Assembly: GCA_019418025.1 (NCBI GenBank)
Contig: DYCR01000001.1
Coordinates: 144,882-208,881 of the forward strand
DNA: 64,000 nucleotides
Direction: 5' to 3'
Source of the DNA: Clostridiales bacterium
GTDB taxonomy: Bacteria; Bacillota; Clostridia; Oscillospirales; Oscillospiraceae
Each line of letters begins with the position of its first letter. Position 1 is the stretch's first letter. The notes under the pieces are model-generated. The model had not been told where the DNA came from and ran no database searches. It worked only from the letters and a program-made list of their open reading frames with translations. Shown here piece after piece: positions 24,347 through 32,303 of the stretch. Position numbers and translations under genes: made by a program.

Positions 24347-24356
24347 TTTTGTTCAT

Positions 24357-24385
24357 TTGGAATTTTGGGGAAGGTATGCTATAAT
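24357..24385 (+). promoter_or_regulatory. Promoter of the sortase gene
   Basis: TTGGAA (24357-24362) and TATAAT (24380-24385) with 17-base spacing, about 20 bases before the GGAGG ribosome site. Confidence 0.75.
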
Positions 24386-24413
24386 CTGGGTAACATGATA
24401 ATATGGAGGTGAA

Positions 24414-24433
24414 TACCATCGGATTCGATGGTA
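24414..24433 (+). promoter_or_regulatory. Hairpin between ribosome site and sortase start
   Basis: TACCATCG-GATT-CGATGGTA, a perfect 8-bp stem. GGAGG (24405-24409) lies before it and the ATG at 24440 after it. If the hairpin folds, the effective spacing is about ten bases. An in-frame ATG at 24428 would be buried in the stem. Confidence 0.5.
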
Positions 24434-24439
24434 AAGGAT

Positions 24440-25231
24440 ATGAGAAAATGGATACGCGGAATCCTGCTTGTGATCTGTCTGGGGGTGATGTGCTACTCGG
24501 GCTATCAGCTCTACACCATTTACAGCGCCTATTCTCAGGCGGAGAAGGTCTATGCCGACACCTCGGACAAGTACGTCAGACCGGCTGCGGGCAAGACCGA
24601 AAGCACCGACCCCTCGGCACCCACCCAGCCGCTGAGGCTTGCCCCCATTCAGGTGGATTTTGATGCCCTGCTTCAGGAGAACAAGGACGTGAAGGGATGG
24701 ATTTATGTCCCCGACACCAACCTGAACTATCCCATCGTGCAGGCTGAGGACAATGACTATTATCTGCGGCGGATGCTTGACGGCAACTATAACCACTCCG
24801 GCTCCATCTTTATGGACTACCGCAACAACGAAAAATTTACCGACTATAACAGCATCATCTACGGTCACAACATGAACAACGACAGTATGTTTGCCATGCT
24901 GTCGAAGTATCAGAAGCAGGAATTTTATGAGGAGCATCCGGTGATGTACCTGCTGACCCCGGATGCAGACTATCAGCTGGATATCATTGCATCGGTTCAG
25001 GTGGGGGCCGACTCCGACCTGTACACCTTCCCCCAGACCCGGGAGGAATTTGACGATTACCTGAACCGGCTGATGAAGAAGTCCGTGCTGTCTCTGGACG
25101 TGGATCTGGAGGCGGTGGAGCGGACGGTGATGCTCTCGACCTGCTCTTATGAGTATCAGGATGCCCGATATGTGGTGGTCGCATCCATGACCAAGCTGGA
25201 CCGCCTGCCTCAGACCGCTCCGGCGGAATGA
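24440..25231 (+). CDS. srtB: Class B sortase
   Basis: 263 residues from the ATG at 24440 (24428 is an alternative). One N-terminal membrane helix (WIRGILLVICLGVMCYSGYQ) anchors the enzyme outside the cell. The transpeptidase domain has the catalytic histidine H143 in IIYGHNMNN, cysteine C235 in LSTCSYEY, and an arginine shortly after in DARYVVV. The phrase VKGWIYVPDTNLNYPIVQ is typical of class B. It cleaves sorting signals and attaches proteins to the wall. Two anchored proteins in this window end with GPNTGDE and SPHTGDE, near the (S/N)PxTG signals that C. difficile SrtB accepts. Confidence 0.9.
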   Translation: MRKWIRGILLVICLGVMCYSGYQLYTIYSAYSQAEKVYADTSDKYVRPAAGKTESTDPSAPTQPLRLAPIQVDFDALLQENKDVKGWIYVPDTNLNYPIVQAEDNDYYLRRMLDGNYNHSGSIFMDYRNNEKFTDYNSIIYGHNMNNDSMFAMLSKYQKQEFYEEHPVMYLLTPDADYQLDIIASVQVGADSDLYTFPQTREEFDDYLNRLMKKSVLSLDVDLEAVERTVMLSTCSYEYQDARYVVVASMTKLDRLPQTAPAE

Positions 25232-25354
25232 CGGCCCTGTTTACGGAAACTTTACATAGAATTGATTTTTGCTTGATTGTTTTGCCCTTGGATTGCGATA
25301 TAATCGTCATGTAATCAGAATATCTAAGAAAAATGTCAATAGAAAGGATTCTAT

Positions 25355-26164
25355 ATGATTCAGTTTGAACAGAAAAAGGGCTTCATCTGCGATATGGATG
25401 GAGTCATCTACCACGGAAATAAGATCTTACCCGGTGTTGCAGAGTTTATCGACTGGCTCCACCGTGAAAAAAAGGAATTTTTGTTCCTGACCAATAACAG
25501 CGGCTCCACCCCCAAGGAGCTGCAGCAGAAGCTGGCGAGAATGGGTCTTGATGTGCCGGAGAAGCACTTCTATACCAGTGCCTTGGCTACCGCTGCATTT
25601 TTGAAGGAGCAGTCTCCCGGATGCTCGGTGTATGCCATCGGTGAGGCCGGACTGCTCAATGCCCTGTATGATGCAGGCATCACCATGAACGACGTGAACC
25701 CGGACTATGTGGTCATGGGCGAGGGCAAGGCCTATTCTCTGGATACCCTGACCAAGGCCACCAATCTGGTGATGAAGGGCGCAAAGCTCATCGGCGCAAA
25801 CTCGGACCTCTCCGGTCCCATTGAAAACGGCATCGCCCCTGCCTGTCGGGCACTGGTGGCCCCCATCGAGATGGCCACCGGGACTCAGGCCTACTTCTGC
25901 GGCAAGCCAAACCCCCTGATGATGCGCACGGGTCTGCGGATGCTGGGCTGTCACTCCTCCGAGGCGGTGATGGTCGGCGACCGGATGGACACCGACATCA
26001 TCTCCGGCATGGAAAGCGGCATGTCCACCATTCTGGTGCTGACCGGCGTGTCCACTCAGGAGACCCTGAGGACCTTTGCCTACCGTCCCACCATGGTACT
26101 GGGCGGCGTGGGCGACATCGTCAAGCAGGCAAATCTGCAAAAGAAGTCTGCCCCTGCAAAGTAA
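25355..26164 (+). CDS. NagD-like HAD-family phosphatase
   Basis: 269 residues. HAD class IIA motifs in order: FICDMDGVIYHG (nucleophile Asp), FLTNNSGST, a cap domain, CGKPNPLMM (lysine) and MVGDRMDTDIISG. Related proteins dephosphorylate sugar or nucleotide phosphates (NagD, AraL, 4-nitrophenylphosphatase). The true substrate is unknown. Preceded by a TATAAT near 25299 and an AGAAAGGA site; followed by two terminators. Confidence 0.88.
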   Translation: MIQFEQKKGFICDMDGVIYHGNKILPGVAEFIDWLHREKKEFLFLTNNSGSTPKELQQKLARMGLDVPEKHFYTSALATAAFLKEQSPGCSVYAIGEAGLLNALYDAGITMNDVNPDYVVMGEGKAYSLDTLTKATNLVMKGAKLIGANSDLSGPIENGIAPACRALVAPIEMATGTQAYFCGKPNPLMMRTGLRMLGCHSSEAVMVGDRMDTDIISGMESGMSTILVLTGVSTQETLRTFAYRPTMVLGGVGDIVKQANLQKKSAPAK

Positions 26165-26175
26165 GAAAATCAGAC

Positions 26176-26211
26176 AGCCCGAAAGCCCCTTTGTGGGTTT
26201 TCGGGCTTTTT
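26176..26211 (+). terminator. Terminator of the HAD phosphatase gene
   Basis: AGCCCGAAAGCCC pairs with GGGTTTTCGGGCT (one G-T pair) followed by five T. Confidence 0.88.
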
Positions 26212-26244
26212 GCCGTGTGCAGAGGCTACCGGCAGCTTTTGGTA

Positions 26245-26283
26245 CAGTCCCTTGGGTGCATCCCCTGAGGGACTGAATTTTTT
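26245..26283 (+). terminator. Second terminator-like hairpin before tetR
   Basis: CAGTCCCT (26245-26252) / AGGGACTG (26268-26275) followed by AATTTTTT. It insulates the tetR promoter immediately downstream. Confidence 0.7.
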
Positions 26284-26294
26284 GCGGAAAACGG

Positions 26295-26322
26295 TTGACA
26301 AATGAAAGAGAATTTGTATAAT
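26295..26322 (+). promoter_or_regulatory. Promoter of the TetR regulator gene
   Basis: TTGACA (26295-26300) and TATAAT (26317-26322), 16 bases apart. The operator overlaps the last two bases of the -10 box. Confidence 0.85.
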
Positions 26323-26335
26323 GAACAATGTTCAT
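26321..26335. promoter_or_regulatory. TetR operator, site 1
   Basis: ATGAAC-AAT-GTTCAT, a perfect palindrome over the transcription start of tetR. The same arms occur at 26992-27006 with the central GTT. Confidence 0.8.
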
Positions 26336-26353
26336 ATTGAGGAGGATTCGGAT

Positions 26354-26914
26354 ATGCGCACCATGGTAACATCCAAGGAAGAGATATTGGCATCGAGCAG
26401 ACAGCTCATCTGCCGTCAGGGCTGGTCAGCCATCAACATTCGTTCCGTGGCAAATGCCTGCGGTGTGTCAGTGGGGGCGATCTACAACTATTTTGGCTCC
26501 AAAACCGAATTGGTCGGCGCCACGGTGGAGAGCATCTGGTGCGACATTTTCTGCCGTCCGGACAGCGACGATGTCTTTGCCTCCACGCTGACGATCCTCA
26601 CGTGGATCTACCGGCGGATGGAGTACGGTGCCCGGCAGTATCCCGGATTTTTTGCCCTGCACCCCATCGTGTATCTGGATGCGGAGCAGAATGACGGCAG
26701 ACAGCGGATGCAGCAGAGCTGGCAGCATATCAAGGATGTGCTGTGCGACGTGATGGAACACGACCCCCATATCCGACCGGATGCCTTTACTGCGGAGTTT
26801 ACCATGGAGGGCTTTGCAGACCTGCTGTTCTCGCTGATCGTTTCTGCCCTGATTCGGGGGGAATATGACCCCTCGGCGGTACTGGAAACGGTGCGGCGGA
26901 CCCTTTATGCCTGA
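26354..26914 (+). CDS. TetR-family transcriptional repressor
   Basis: 186 residues from the ATG at 26354, eight bases after GGAGG. N-terminal helix-turn-helix ILASSRQLICRQGWSAINIRSVANACGVSVGAIYNYFGSK follows the TetR pattern; the C-terminal ~130 residues are the helical ligand domain. Identical palindromes lie at its own promoter and at the promoter of the two membrane-protein genes downstream, so it very likely represses both units until a ligand binds. The ligand is unknown. Confidence 0.9.
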   Translation: MRTMVTSKEEILASSRQLICRQGWSAINIRSVANACGVSVGAIYNYFGSKTELVGATVESIWCDIFCRPDSDDVFASTLTILTWIYRRMEYGARQYPGFFALHPIVYLDAEQNDGRQRMQQSWQHIKDVLCDVMEHDPHIRPDAFTAEFTMEGFADLLFSLIVSALIRGEYDPSAVLETVRRTLYA

Positions 26915-26991
26915 TGCTGCAAGGCTTATGAGACTTTTTCACGATTTCAAGGAACATCCCACAGGTGTGTGGGATATTCTTTCACAGTTAA

Positions 26992-27006
26992 ATGAACGTT
27001 GTTCAT
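26992..27006. promoter_or_regulatory. TetR operator, site 2
   Basis: ATGAAC-GTT-GTTCAT. As at site 1 it overlaps the end of a -10-like box (TTAAAT, 26988-26993), so the promoter of the membrane-protein pair is organised in the same way. A hairpin ATCCCACA-GGTG-TGTGGGAT lies upstream (near 26956-26975) and may end the tetR transcript. Confidence 0.78.
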
Positions 27007-27021
27007 TATAGGAGGATCATG

Positions 27022-27444
27022 ATGTACGTAAAGAAAAACAATCTGCTTTTACTGGCCTGCGCCGTGTGGGCCGCTGCGGGCTTCAATGTTCTGCGGATCG
27101 GAGTGGCTGCATATCCTGCATATCTGTCGGCAGTGAATTTCCTGCTGTCGCTCCTTGTTTTTGCAGTTTTTCAGATATTTATCTTCGGAAAGCTTGTGAA
27201 AAAACACACCGCAAGGATCATGGGCTCCACCCAGGAGCGTCAGTTTATTCTGAGCTTCTTCGACAAAAAGTCCTTTTTCATCATGGCGGTGATGATGGGC
27301 GGCGGCATTCTGCTGCGCAGATTTCGACTGGTGCCGGAGGGATTCATTGCCGTGTTTTACACGGGACTGGGCGCGTCGCTGCTTCTAGCAGGGGTCCGCT
27401 TTGGCATGAGCTTTGGAAAAACAGCTGTCTCAGCTGAAAAATAA
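27022..27444 (+). CDS. Small integral membrane protein, TetR-regulated
   Basis: 140 residues, four hydrophobic helices, with a conserved-looking cytoplasmic loop KHTARIMGSTQERQFILSFFDKKSF between helices 2 and 3. The ATG at 27022 is six bases after GGAGG; the adjacent ATG at 27019 is also possible. I do not recognise a named family with certainty. It is co-transcribed with the DUF2871-like gene and controlled by the TetR operator. A role in efflux or membrane-stress response is only a guess from this setting. Confidence 0.72.
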   Translation: MYVKKNNLLLLACAVWAAAGFNVLRIGVAAYPAYLSAVNFLLSLLVFAVFQIFIFGKLVKKHTARIMGSTQERQFILSFFDKKSFFIMAVMMGGGILLRRFRLVPEGFIAVFYTGLGASLLLAGVRFGMSFGKTAVSAEK

Positions 27445-27463
27445 GAACCAAAAGGAGAAGATG

Positions 27464-27877
27464 ATGATGAAGCGTTACACCAACCCCACCCTGATTTATG
27501 CCGTTATGGCCATGATTTTCGGGGTATTTTACCGAGAATTCACAAAAATTGCAGACTTTACGGGGAAAACCGTCCTTTCCGTGATGCACACCCATTATTT
27601 TGTACTGGGGATGATTTTTTTCCTGCTGCTGCTCCTGCTTGAGAAGTCCTTCCGGTTCTCCACGGCAAAAACCGGAAAAATTCTGGCATGCTACCACGTG
27701 GGGCTGAACATCTCCGGCGGTGCTTTTCTGGTGCGGGGCGTGCTTCAGGTGCAGGAAACGGTGCTTTCCTCCGGACTGAATGCCGCAATTTCCGGCATCG
27801 CCGGCATCGGACACATCCTACTGGGGGTCAGCGTGATCCTGCTGCTGCTTCAGGTGAAGCGGGCCGCGGAAAAATAA
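27464..27877 (+). CDS. DUF2871-like membrane protein
   Basis: 137 residues, four hydrophobic helices. The segment IYAVMAMIFGVFYREFTK followed by VMHTHYFVLGMIFFLLLLLL, with its paired histidines, fits DUF2871 as I know it. Three ATG codons in a row follow AAAGGAG; the second (27464) is best spaced. The paired histidines in a membrane helix could bind haem or a metal; that is speculative. Second gene of the TetR-controlled pair. Confidence 0.75.
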   Translation: MMKRYTNPTLIYAVMAMIFGVFYREFTKIADFTGKTVLSVMHTHYFVLGMIFFLLLLLLEKSFRFSTAKTGKILACYHVGLNISGGAFLVRGVLQVQETVLSSGLNAAISGIAGIGHILLGVSVILLLLQVKRAAEK

Positions 27878-27890
27878 CCGTAACAGATAC

Positions 27891-27938
27891 AGCCGGAGCT
27901 GCCGCACCCCTGCGGCGGTCCCGGCTTTACTTTTTTTC
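27891..27938 (+). terminator. Terminator of the TetR-controlled pair
   Basis: AGCCGG (27891-27896) pairs with CCGGCT (27921-27926); an inner TGCCGCA/TGCGGCG stem has a CCCC loop. TTACTTTTTTT follows. Confidence 0.78.
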
Positions 27939-28006
27939 GGGCAGACCGTATAATGGCATCAACAACAGACCGCCCATGGGGCGCATTTTGCAGGAGGAAA
28001 CGGTTC

Positions 28007-29143
28007 ATGAAACTCATTCACACGTCGGATTGGCACTTTGGCATGCCCCTCGGCACGGACAGCTACGAGGCCTGCCAGCGGTTTTTTCTGGAGCAGCTGT
28101 ATGAGCTGATCCGAAAGGAGGGGGTCGGGGCAGTGCTGTGCGCCGGAGATATCTACGACAGCAGCGTCACCAATGCAGAGGCCATCGGGCTGTTCAACGA
28201 GGCCGCCACGAAGCTGTGCGCAGAGCTTGGGGTGAAATTCATCCTGATCGCCGGAAATCACGACAGCGCCGCCCGGCTTTCTGCCTGCAAGGAGCTGCTG
28301 AAGGCCTCCGGCATGTATGTTTCCGGCAGACTGGAGCGCAGCGTGGAGCCGGTGATGCTGGACGGGGGAAAGGTGGCGGTGTACAGCCTGCCCTATTTCA
28401 CCCGGGACGAGGCGGCGGCCCTGTATCCGGAGATGAAGGACAAGCTCCGCTCTCAGGAGGAGGCCTATCAGGTGGTTTGTGAGAAGCTCCGGCAGGATAT
28501 GGACCCCTCCTGTAGGAATATCGTCATGAGCCATGCCTACATCGTCAATGCTGAGCTGTCTGATTCCGACCGCTCGGCAAAGGTGGGCTTTGCCTCGGCA
28601 GTGTCAAAGGACGTGTTTCGCGGCTTCGACTATGTGGCACTGGGTCATATCCACAAGCCTCAGGTGATCGCCCCCCACATCCGATACAGCGGCAGCCCCG
28701 TCAAGTATTCCTTCGGGGCGGAGGAGCGTCAGGAAAAGGGTGTGGTCCTCATCGACACCGACACCATGGAGCAGACCTTTGTGCCGCTGCGACCCCTGCG
28801 GGACAGACGGACCGTGACGGGGACCTATGAGGAGCTGATTGCCCGTCAGGAGGAGCTGAAGGGGGACTATCTGCGCCTGGAGGTCACGGACCGGTATGCA
28901 GGGCTTGAGCTTCAGGCGGATCTGAAGGAGCGTTTTCCCTATTTACTGGAGCTGGTGGGCAAAAGCGTCTCGGCGGAGGAGGAGACCTCCTCGCTGTCGG
29001 TGGAGGAGCTGGAGAAGCTCAGCGAGACGGACATTATGATGAAATTTTTCGCAGAAAGCTATCAATATGAGCCTACGGCCGAGGAGATCGAGGCATTTGA
29101 GCGGGTGCTTGCGGAGATCGAAAAGGAGGAGGAGCTGTCATGA
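28007..29143 (+). CDS. sbcD: Exonuclease subunit SbcD (Mre11-like)
   Basis: 378 residues from the ATG at 28007 after CAGGAGG; an 18-codon extension is rejected. Metallophosphoesterase motifs: LIHTSDWHFG, LCAGDIYDSSV, AGNHDSAARL, then MSHAYI and LGHIHKPQ. It is the nuclease half of the SbcCD complex, which cuts hairpins and protein-blocked DNA ends. Overlaps sbcC by four bases. Confidence 0.94.
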   Translation: MKLIHTSDWHFGMPLGTDSYEACQRFFLEQLYELIRKEGVGAVLCAGDIYDSSVTNAEAIGLFNEAATKLCAELGVKFILIAGNHDSAARLSACKELLKASGMYVSGRLERSVEPVMLDGGKVAVYSLPYFTRDEAAALYPEMKDKLRSQEEAYQVVCEKLRQDMDPSCRNIVMSHAYIVNAELSDSDRSAKVGFASAVSKDVFRGFDYVALGHIHKPQVIAPHIRYSGSPVKYSFGAEERQEKGVVLIDTDTMEQTFVPLRPLRDRRTVTGTYEELIARQEELKGDYLRLEVTDRYAGLELQADLKERFPYLLELVGKSVSAEEETSSLSVEELEKLSETDIMMKFFAESYQYEPTAEEIEAFERVLAEIEKEEELS

Positions 29144-31827
29144 GACCCATTTGTGTGCGTTTTCAGTGCTTCGGGCCCTATATGGACCTGCAGACCATCG
29201 ACTTTACACAGCTGCAAAAAAACGGACTGTTCCTGATCTCCGGAGAAACAGGCTCCGGCAAGACCACCATTCTGGATGCCATGTGCTATGCCCTCTACGG
29301 CAGATCCAGCGGAGGTCTGCGGGGGGATCTGTCGGTGATGCGGTGCAAGCAGGCCGCCCCTCAGCAGGAGACCTTTGTGGAGTATATCTTTGAAAGCGGC
29401 GAAAACCGATATCGGTTCTATCGGGCCATCAAGCCGAAAAAGAAGCGCAAACCGGCGGAGGAGGGCGAAAAAAAGCAGATTGCCGACTATAACGTCACCT
29501 GCGAGTGCCAGATCTGGCAGGACGGCGCCTTTGTCCCGATGCCCGATTCCAAGGATAAGGTGACGTTTTTAAACGAAAAGGCAAAGCAGCTCATCGGGCT
29601 GACCTATGACCAGTTCCGTCAGGTCATCATCCTGCCCCAAGGGCAGTTTGAGAAGCTTCTGGTGTCGGATTCGGAGGAGAAGGAGAAGATCCTCGTGACC
29701 TTGTTCCATGCCGAGCGGTGGCAGAAAATGGCGGTGAAGCTGTATGAGCAGGCGGACCGCCGGAGCAAGGCACTGGATCGGGAGAAGCTGCTGATTCAGG
29801 AAAAGCTGAAGGGCTACGGCTGCCAGAGTCCGGAGCAGCTGCAGGAAAAGACGGAGGAGGCGGCACTTCAGGTGGCGCAGCTTCAGCAGCAGCTGAAGGC
29901 ACTGGAGGCAGAGACGGCGGACAGGCGGGCAAAGCAGGAGGCGGCCCTGCTTGAAAATCGGGATTTTGAGCAGAGGGATCTGCTCAGAGCCAGACTGGAG
30001 GGGCTTGCAGCCAAGGCGCATCTGGTTTCTCGGGAGGAGGCAGTGCTGCGGCTTGCCCAACGGGCGGAGACCATCGGACCGCTGTTTGCCCGATATCAGC
30101 TGGCACTGGAGCGGAAAACCAAGGCAGAGCGGGACATGCAGCAGGCCGCTGCGGCTCTGACCTCGGCAGAGGCAGGGCTGACGGAGGCGGCCCGTCGGCA
30201 GATGCTTCACGAAAACCGCCGACCGGGCTATGAGGCCGGCACCCAAAGGGTCATCGTCCTTGAAAACGCTCAGGGGGTCTATGGGTCTCTGGGGGAAAAG
30301 GAGCATCAGGCGGCGCAGGCGAAAAATGCCATGGAAATGGGGCAGAGGGAGCTTGCCAAGGCCCAACGGGAGCTGTCTGATGCCCAGTGCCGCTGGGAGC
30401 AGACCATCGGGCAGCAGAAGCAGTCCACCGAGGCATTTTACCATGCGCAGCAGCTGTACCTTGCCGGGATCGGCAGCACCCTTGCCCAGAAGCTCCATGA
30501 GAATGAGCCCTGTCCGGTCTGCGGCAGTCTGAGCCATCCCTGTCCGGCAAAGCCGGCGGAGGGGCATGTGACCGAGGCGCAGCTGGATGAGCTGTCTGAG
30601 GCCATGGGCCAAGCCAACCGACGGGAGGAGCTTGCCCGAAAATGCCGGATGGATGCAGAGCAGAAGCGGAATGAGGCTCAGGGACAGTATGCCGTGCAGC
30701 AGCAGCGCTGTGCCGTGGCGGAGGCAGAGTATCAGCAGGCACTGGCTCAGCGGATCGAGGGCATCGAGACGCAGCAGCAGCTGACCGGAACGATCCGGCA
30801 GCTGAAGCGGGCCATTGCGGACTTTGAGCAGGAGGAGGAACTGGTCCGGCAGACCCTCAACGAGGCCCAGAGCAATTTGCAGGCGGCCCAAATCAGGCAG
30901 GAGAGGGCCGAAAAGGATGGGCAGGATGCCTTGCAGGACTTTACGCAGGAGCAGACCCAGTGGGAGACGGCCAGACAGGATGCAGGCTTCGACAGCAATG
31001 AGCAGTACCACGGGGCCTGCATGGATGCAGCGCAGATGCACGCCCGCACCAAGGCGGTAATGGAGTATCAGGCGAGCCTGAAGCATGCTCAGGAGGAGCT
31101 GTCGGCCCTTGAGGCGCAGCTTCAGGGGCGCAGTCAGCCGGATGTGGCGGCGGTCAAGGCGCAGCTTGAGCAGGCGCAGCAGCAGGCAGATGCCGTGAAG
31201 GGGCAGTATCTGCTGAAGGAAAATGCCCAAAAGACCATGGCACAGGATGCTCAGACACTGGCCCTGCGGTGGGAGGACTACACGCATCAGCGCCTCCGGT
31301 GCGATGAATCGGTGGTGTTTGCCAAGCGGCTGCGGGGAGACTACGGTGTGAGCCTGCAGCGGTATGTCCTAGGCGTTATGTTAACATCTATCACCGCGGC
31401 AGCAAACCGCCTGCTGAAAACCGTCTACGGCGGCAGATATCAGCTCTACCGCACCAACGAGGCGTCAGGCTCTGTCCGAAAGCGGGGACTGGAGCTGGAG
31501 GTGGCGGATCGGGACGGGCGCAGGAGCGTCACCACCCTCTCCGGCGGCGAAAAATTCCTGCTGGCGCTGAGCCTTGCCATCGGTCTTTCTACGGTGGTGC
31601 AGGCTCAGGGCGGCGGTGTCCGTCTGGAGGCCATGTTCATCGACGAGGGCTTTGGCTCTCTGGATCGGAAGTCCATCGACGATGCACTGGAGATCCTTCA
31701 GGGCATCCGGCGAAGCTCCGGCCTTGTGGGCATCATTTCCCACGTGGAGCGTCTGGCTGAGACGATCCCCGCCAAGATCGAGATCACCAAAACCGCAGAC
31801 GGCAGCCGGTGCCGGATATCCTGCTGA
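29140..31827 (+). CDS. sbcC: Exonuclease subunit SbcC (Rad50-like ATPase)
   Basis: 895 residues, somewhat shorter than the ~1050 of E. coli SbcC because the coiled coil is shorter. N-terminal Walker A G35-ETGSGKT, a long Gln/Glu/Ala-rich coiled coil (~200-720) broken by the zinc-hook C458-P-V-C461, then the ABC signature TLSGGEKFLLALSLAIGLS and Walker B MFIDEGFGSLD. It drives SbcD by ATP-dependent movement. The ATGA overlap with sbcD indicates coupling. Confidence 0.95.
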   Translation: MRPICVRFQCFGPYMDLQTIDFTQLQKNGLFLISGETGSGKTTILDAMCYALYGRSSGGLRGDLSVMRCKQAAPQQETFVEYIFESGENRYRFYRAIKPKKKRKPAEEGEKKQIADYNVTCECQIWQDGAFVPMPDSKDKVTFLNEKAKQLIGLTYDQFRQVIILPQGQFEKLLVSDSEEKEKILVTLFHAERWQKMAVKLYEQADRRSKALDREKLLIQEKLKGYGCQSPEQLQEKTEEAALQVAQLQQQLKALEAETADRRAKQEAALLENRDFEQRDLLRARLEGLAAKAHLVSREEAVLRLAQRAETIGPLFARYQLALERKTKAERDMQQAAAALTSAEAGLTEAARRQMLHENRRPGYEAGTQRVIVLENAQGVYGSLGEKEHQAAQAKNAMEMGQRELAKAQRELSDAQCRWEQTIGQQKQSTEAFYHAQQLYLAGIGSTLAQKLHENEPCPVCGSLSHPCPAKPAEGHVTEAQLDELSEAMGQANRREELARKCRMDAEQKRNEAQGQYAVQQQRCAVAEAEYQQALAQRIEGIETQQQLTGTIRQLKRAIADFEQEEELVRQTLNEAQSNLQAAQIRQERAEKDGQDALQDFTQEQTQWETARQDAGFDSNEQYHGACMDAAQMHARTKAVMEYQASLKHAQEELSALEAQLQGRSQPDVAAVKAQLEQAQQQADAVKGQYLLKENAQKTMAQDAQTLALRWEDYTHQRLRCDESVVFAKRLRGDYGVSLQRYVLGVMLTSITAAANRLLKTVYGGRYQLYRTNEASGSVRKRGLELEVADRDGRRSVTTLSGGEKFLLALSLAIGLSTVVQAQGGGVRLEAMFIDEGFGSLDRKSIDDALEILQGIRRSSGLVGIISHVERLAETIPAKIEITKTADGSRCRISC

Positions 31828-31961
31828 GGGGGCGAAGGGACACAGACCCTGACATTCTGCATAAACCCAAGGGGGATTTCTTTGGGCAAAATATCCGGCA
31901 GATTGTACAAAAACACAGGGGAAAATTTGCGCAGGATGCAGATGGAATAAAATTACAGGTG

Positions 31962-31970
31962 TGATATAAT
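31962..31970 (+). promoter_or_regulatory. Extended -10 promoter of the riboswitch transcript
   Basis: TGATATAAT, an extended TGnTATAAT; no good -35 is visible, which is common for extended -10 promoters. It lies about 20 bases before the riboswitch. Confidence 0.65.
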
Positions 31971-31989
31971 GAACGGGAACTGAATATGC

Positions 31990-32200
31990 TTTTTGTGGCT
32001 CCGGGGCGGTAACAGTCCCGGGGATGAACAAGGGAATCGGGTGAAAATCCCGGACGGAATACGCCGCTGTGTGCATGGGAGTTTATGATCTTGTTGACGA
32101 AAGTCAGTCACTGAGGAATTGGGAAGGCAGAGATCGTAAGCGCGGAACGCTCCAAACCATGTGAGTCAGAAGACCTACAAAAGGGAAAATCGGGAACTTC
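31990..32200 (+). ncRNA. Cobalamin riboswitch
   Basis: The core GGGTGAAAATCCCGGACGG (near 32038) followed by GCCGCTGT, then a long variable region, CACTGAGGAATTGGGAAGGC, and finally the B12-box region GAGTCAGAAGACCT (32163-32176), are the ordered conserved blocks of AdoCbl-type riboswitches. A hairpin GGGGCGG/CCGGGG-like element precedes the core. A strong terminator follows at 32220, so B12 binding most likely stops transcription before the downstream gene. Exact ends are approximate. Confidence 0.88.
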
Positions 32201-32219
32201 GTGCCGACAGAAATACGAC

Positions 32220-32260
32220 TGTGGCGAATTGTCAGAAATGACAGTTCGCCACATTTTTTT
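32220..32260 (+). terminator. Riboswitch-controlled terminator
   Basis: TGTGGCGAATTGTCA pairs with TGACAGTTCGCCACA around a GAAA loop (one G-T pair) and is followed by seven T. It separates the riboswitch from the gene it controls. Confidence 0.92.
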
Positions 32261-32303
32261 GCGGGTACGGGTCAAATAAAAAGTGTGAAAGGAAAGAAAT
32301 ACC

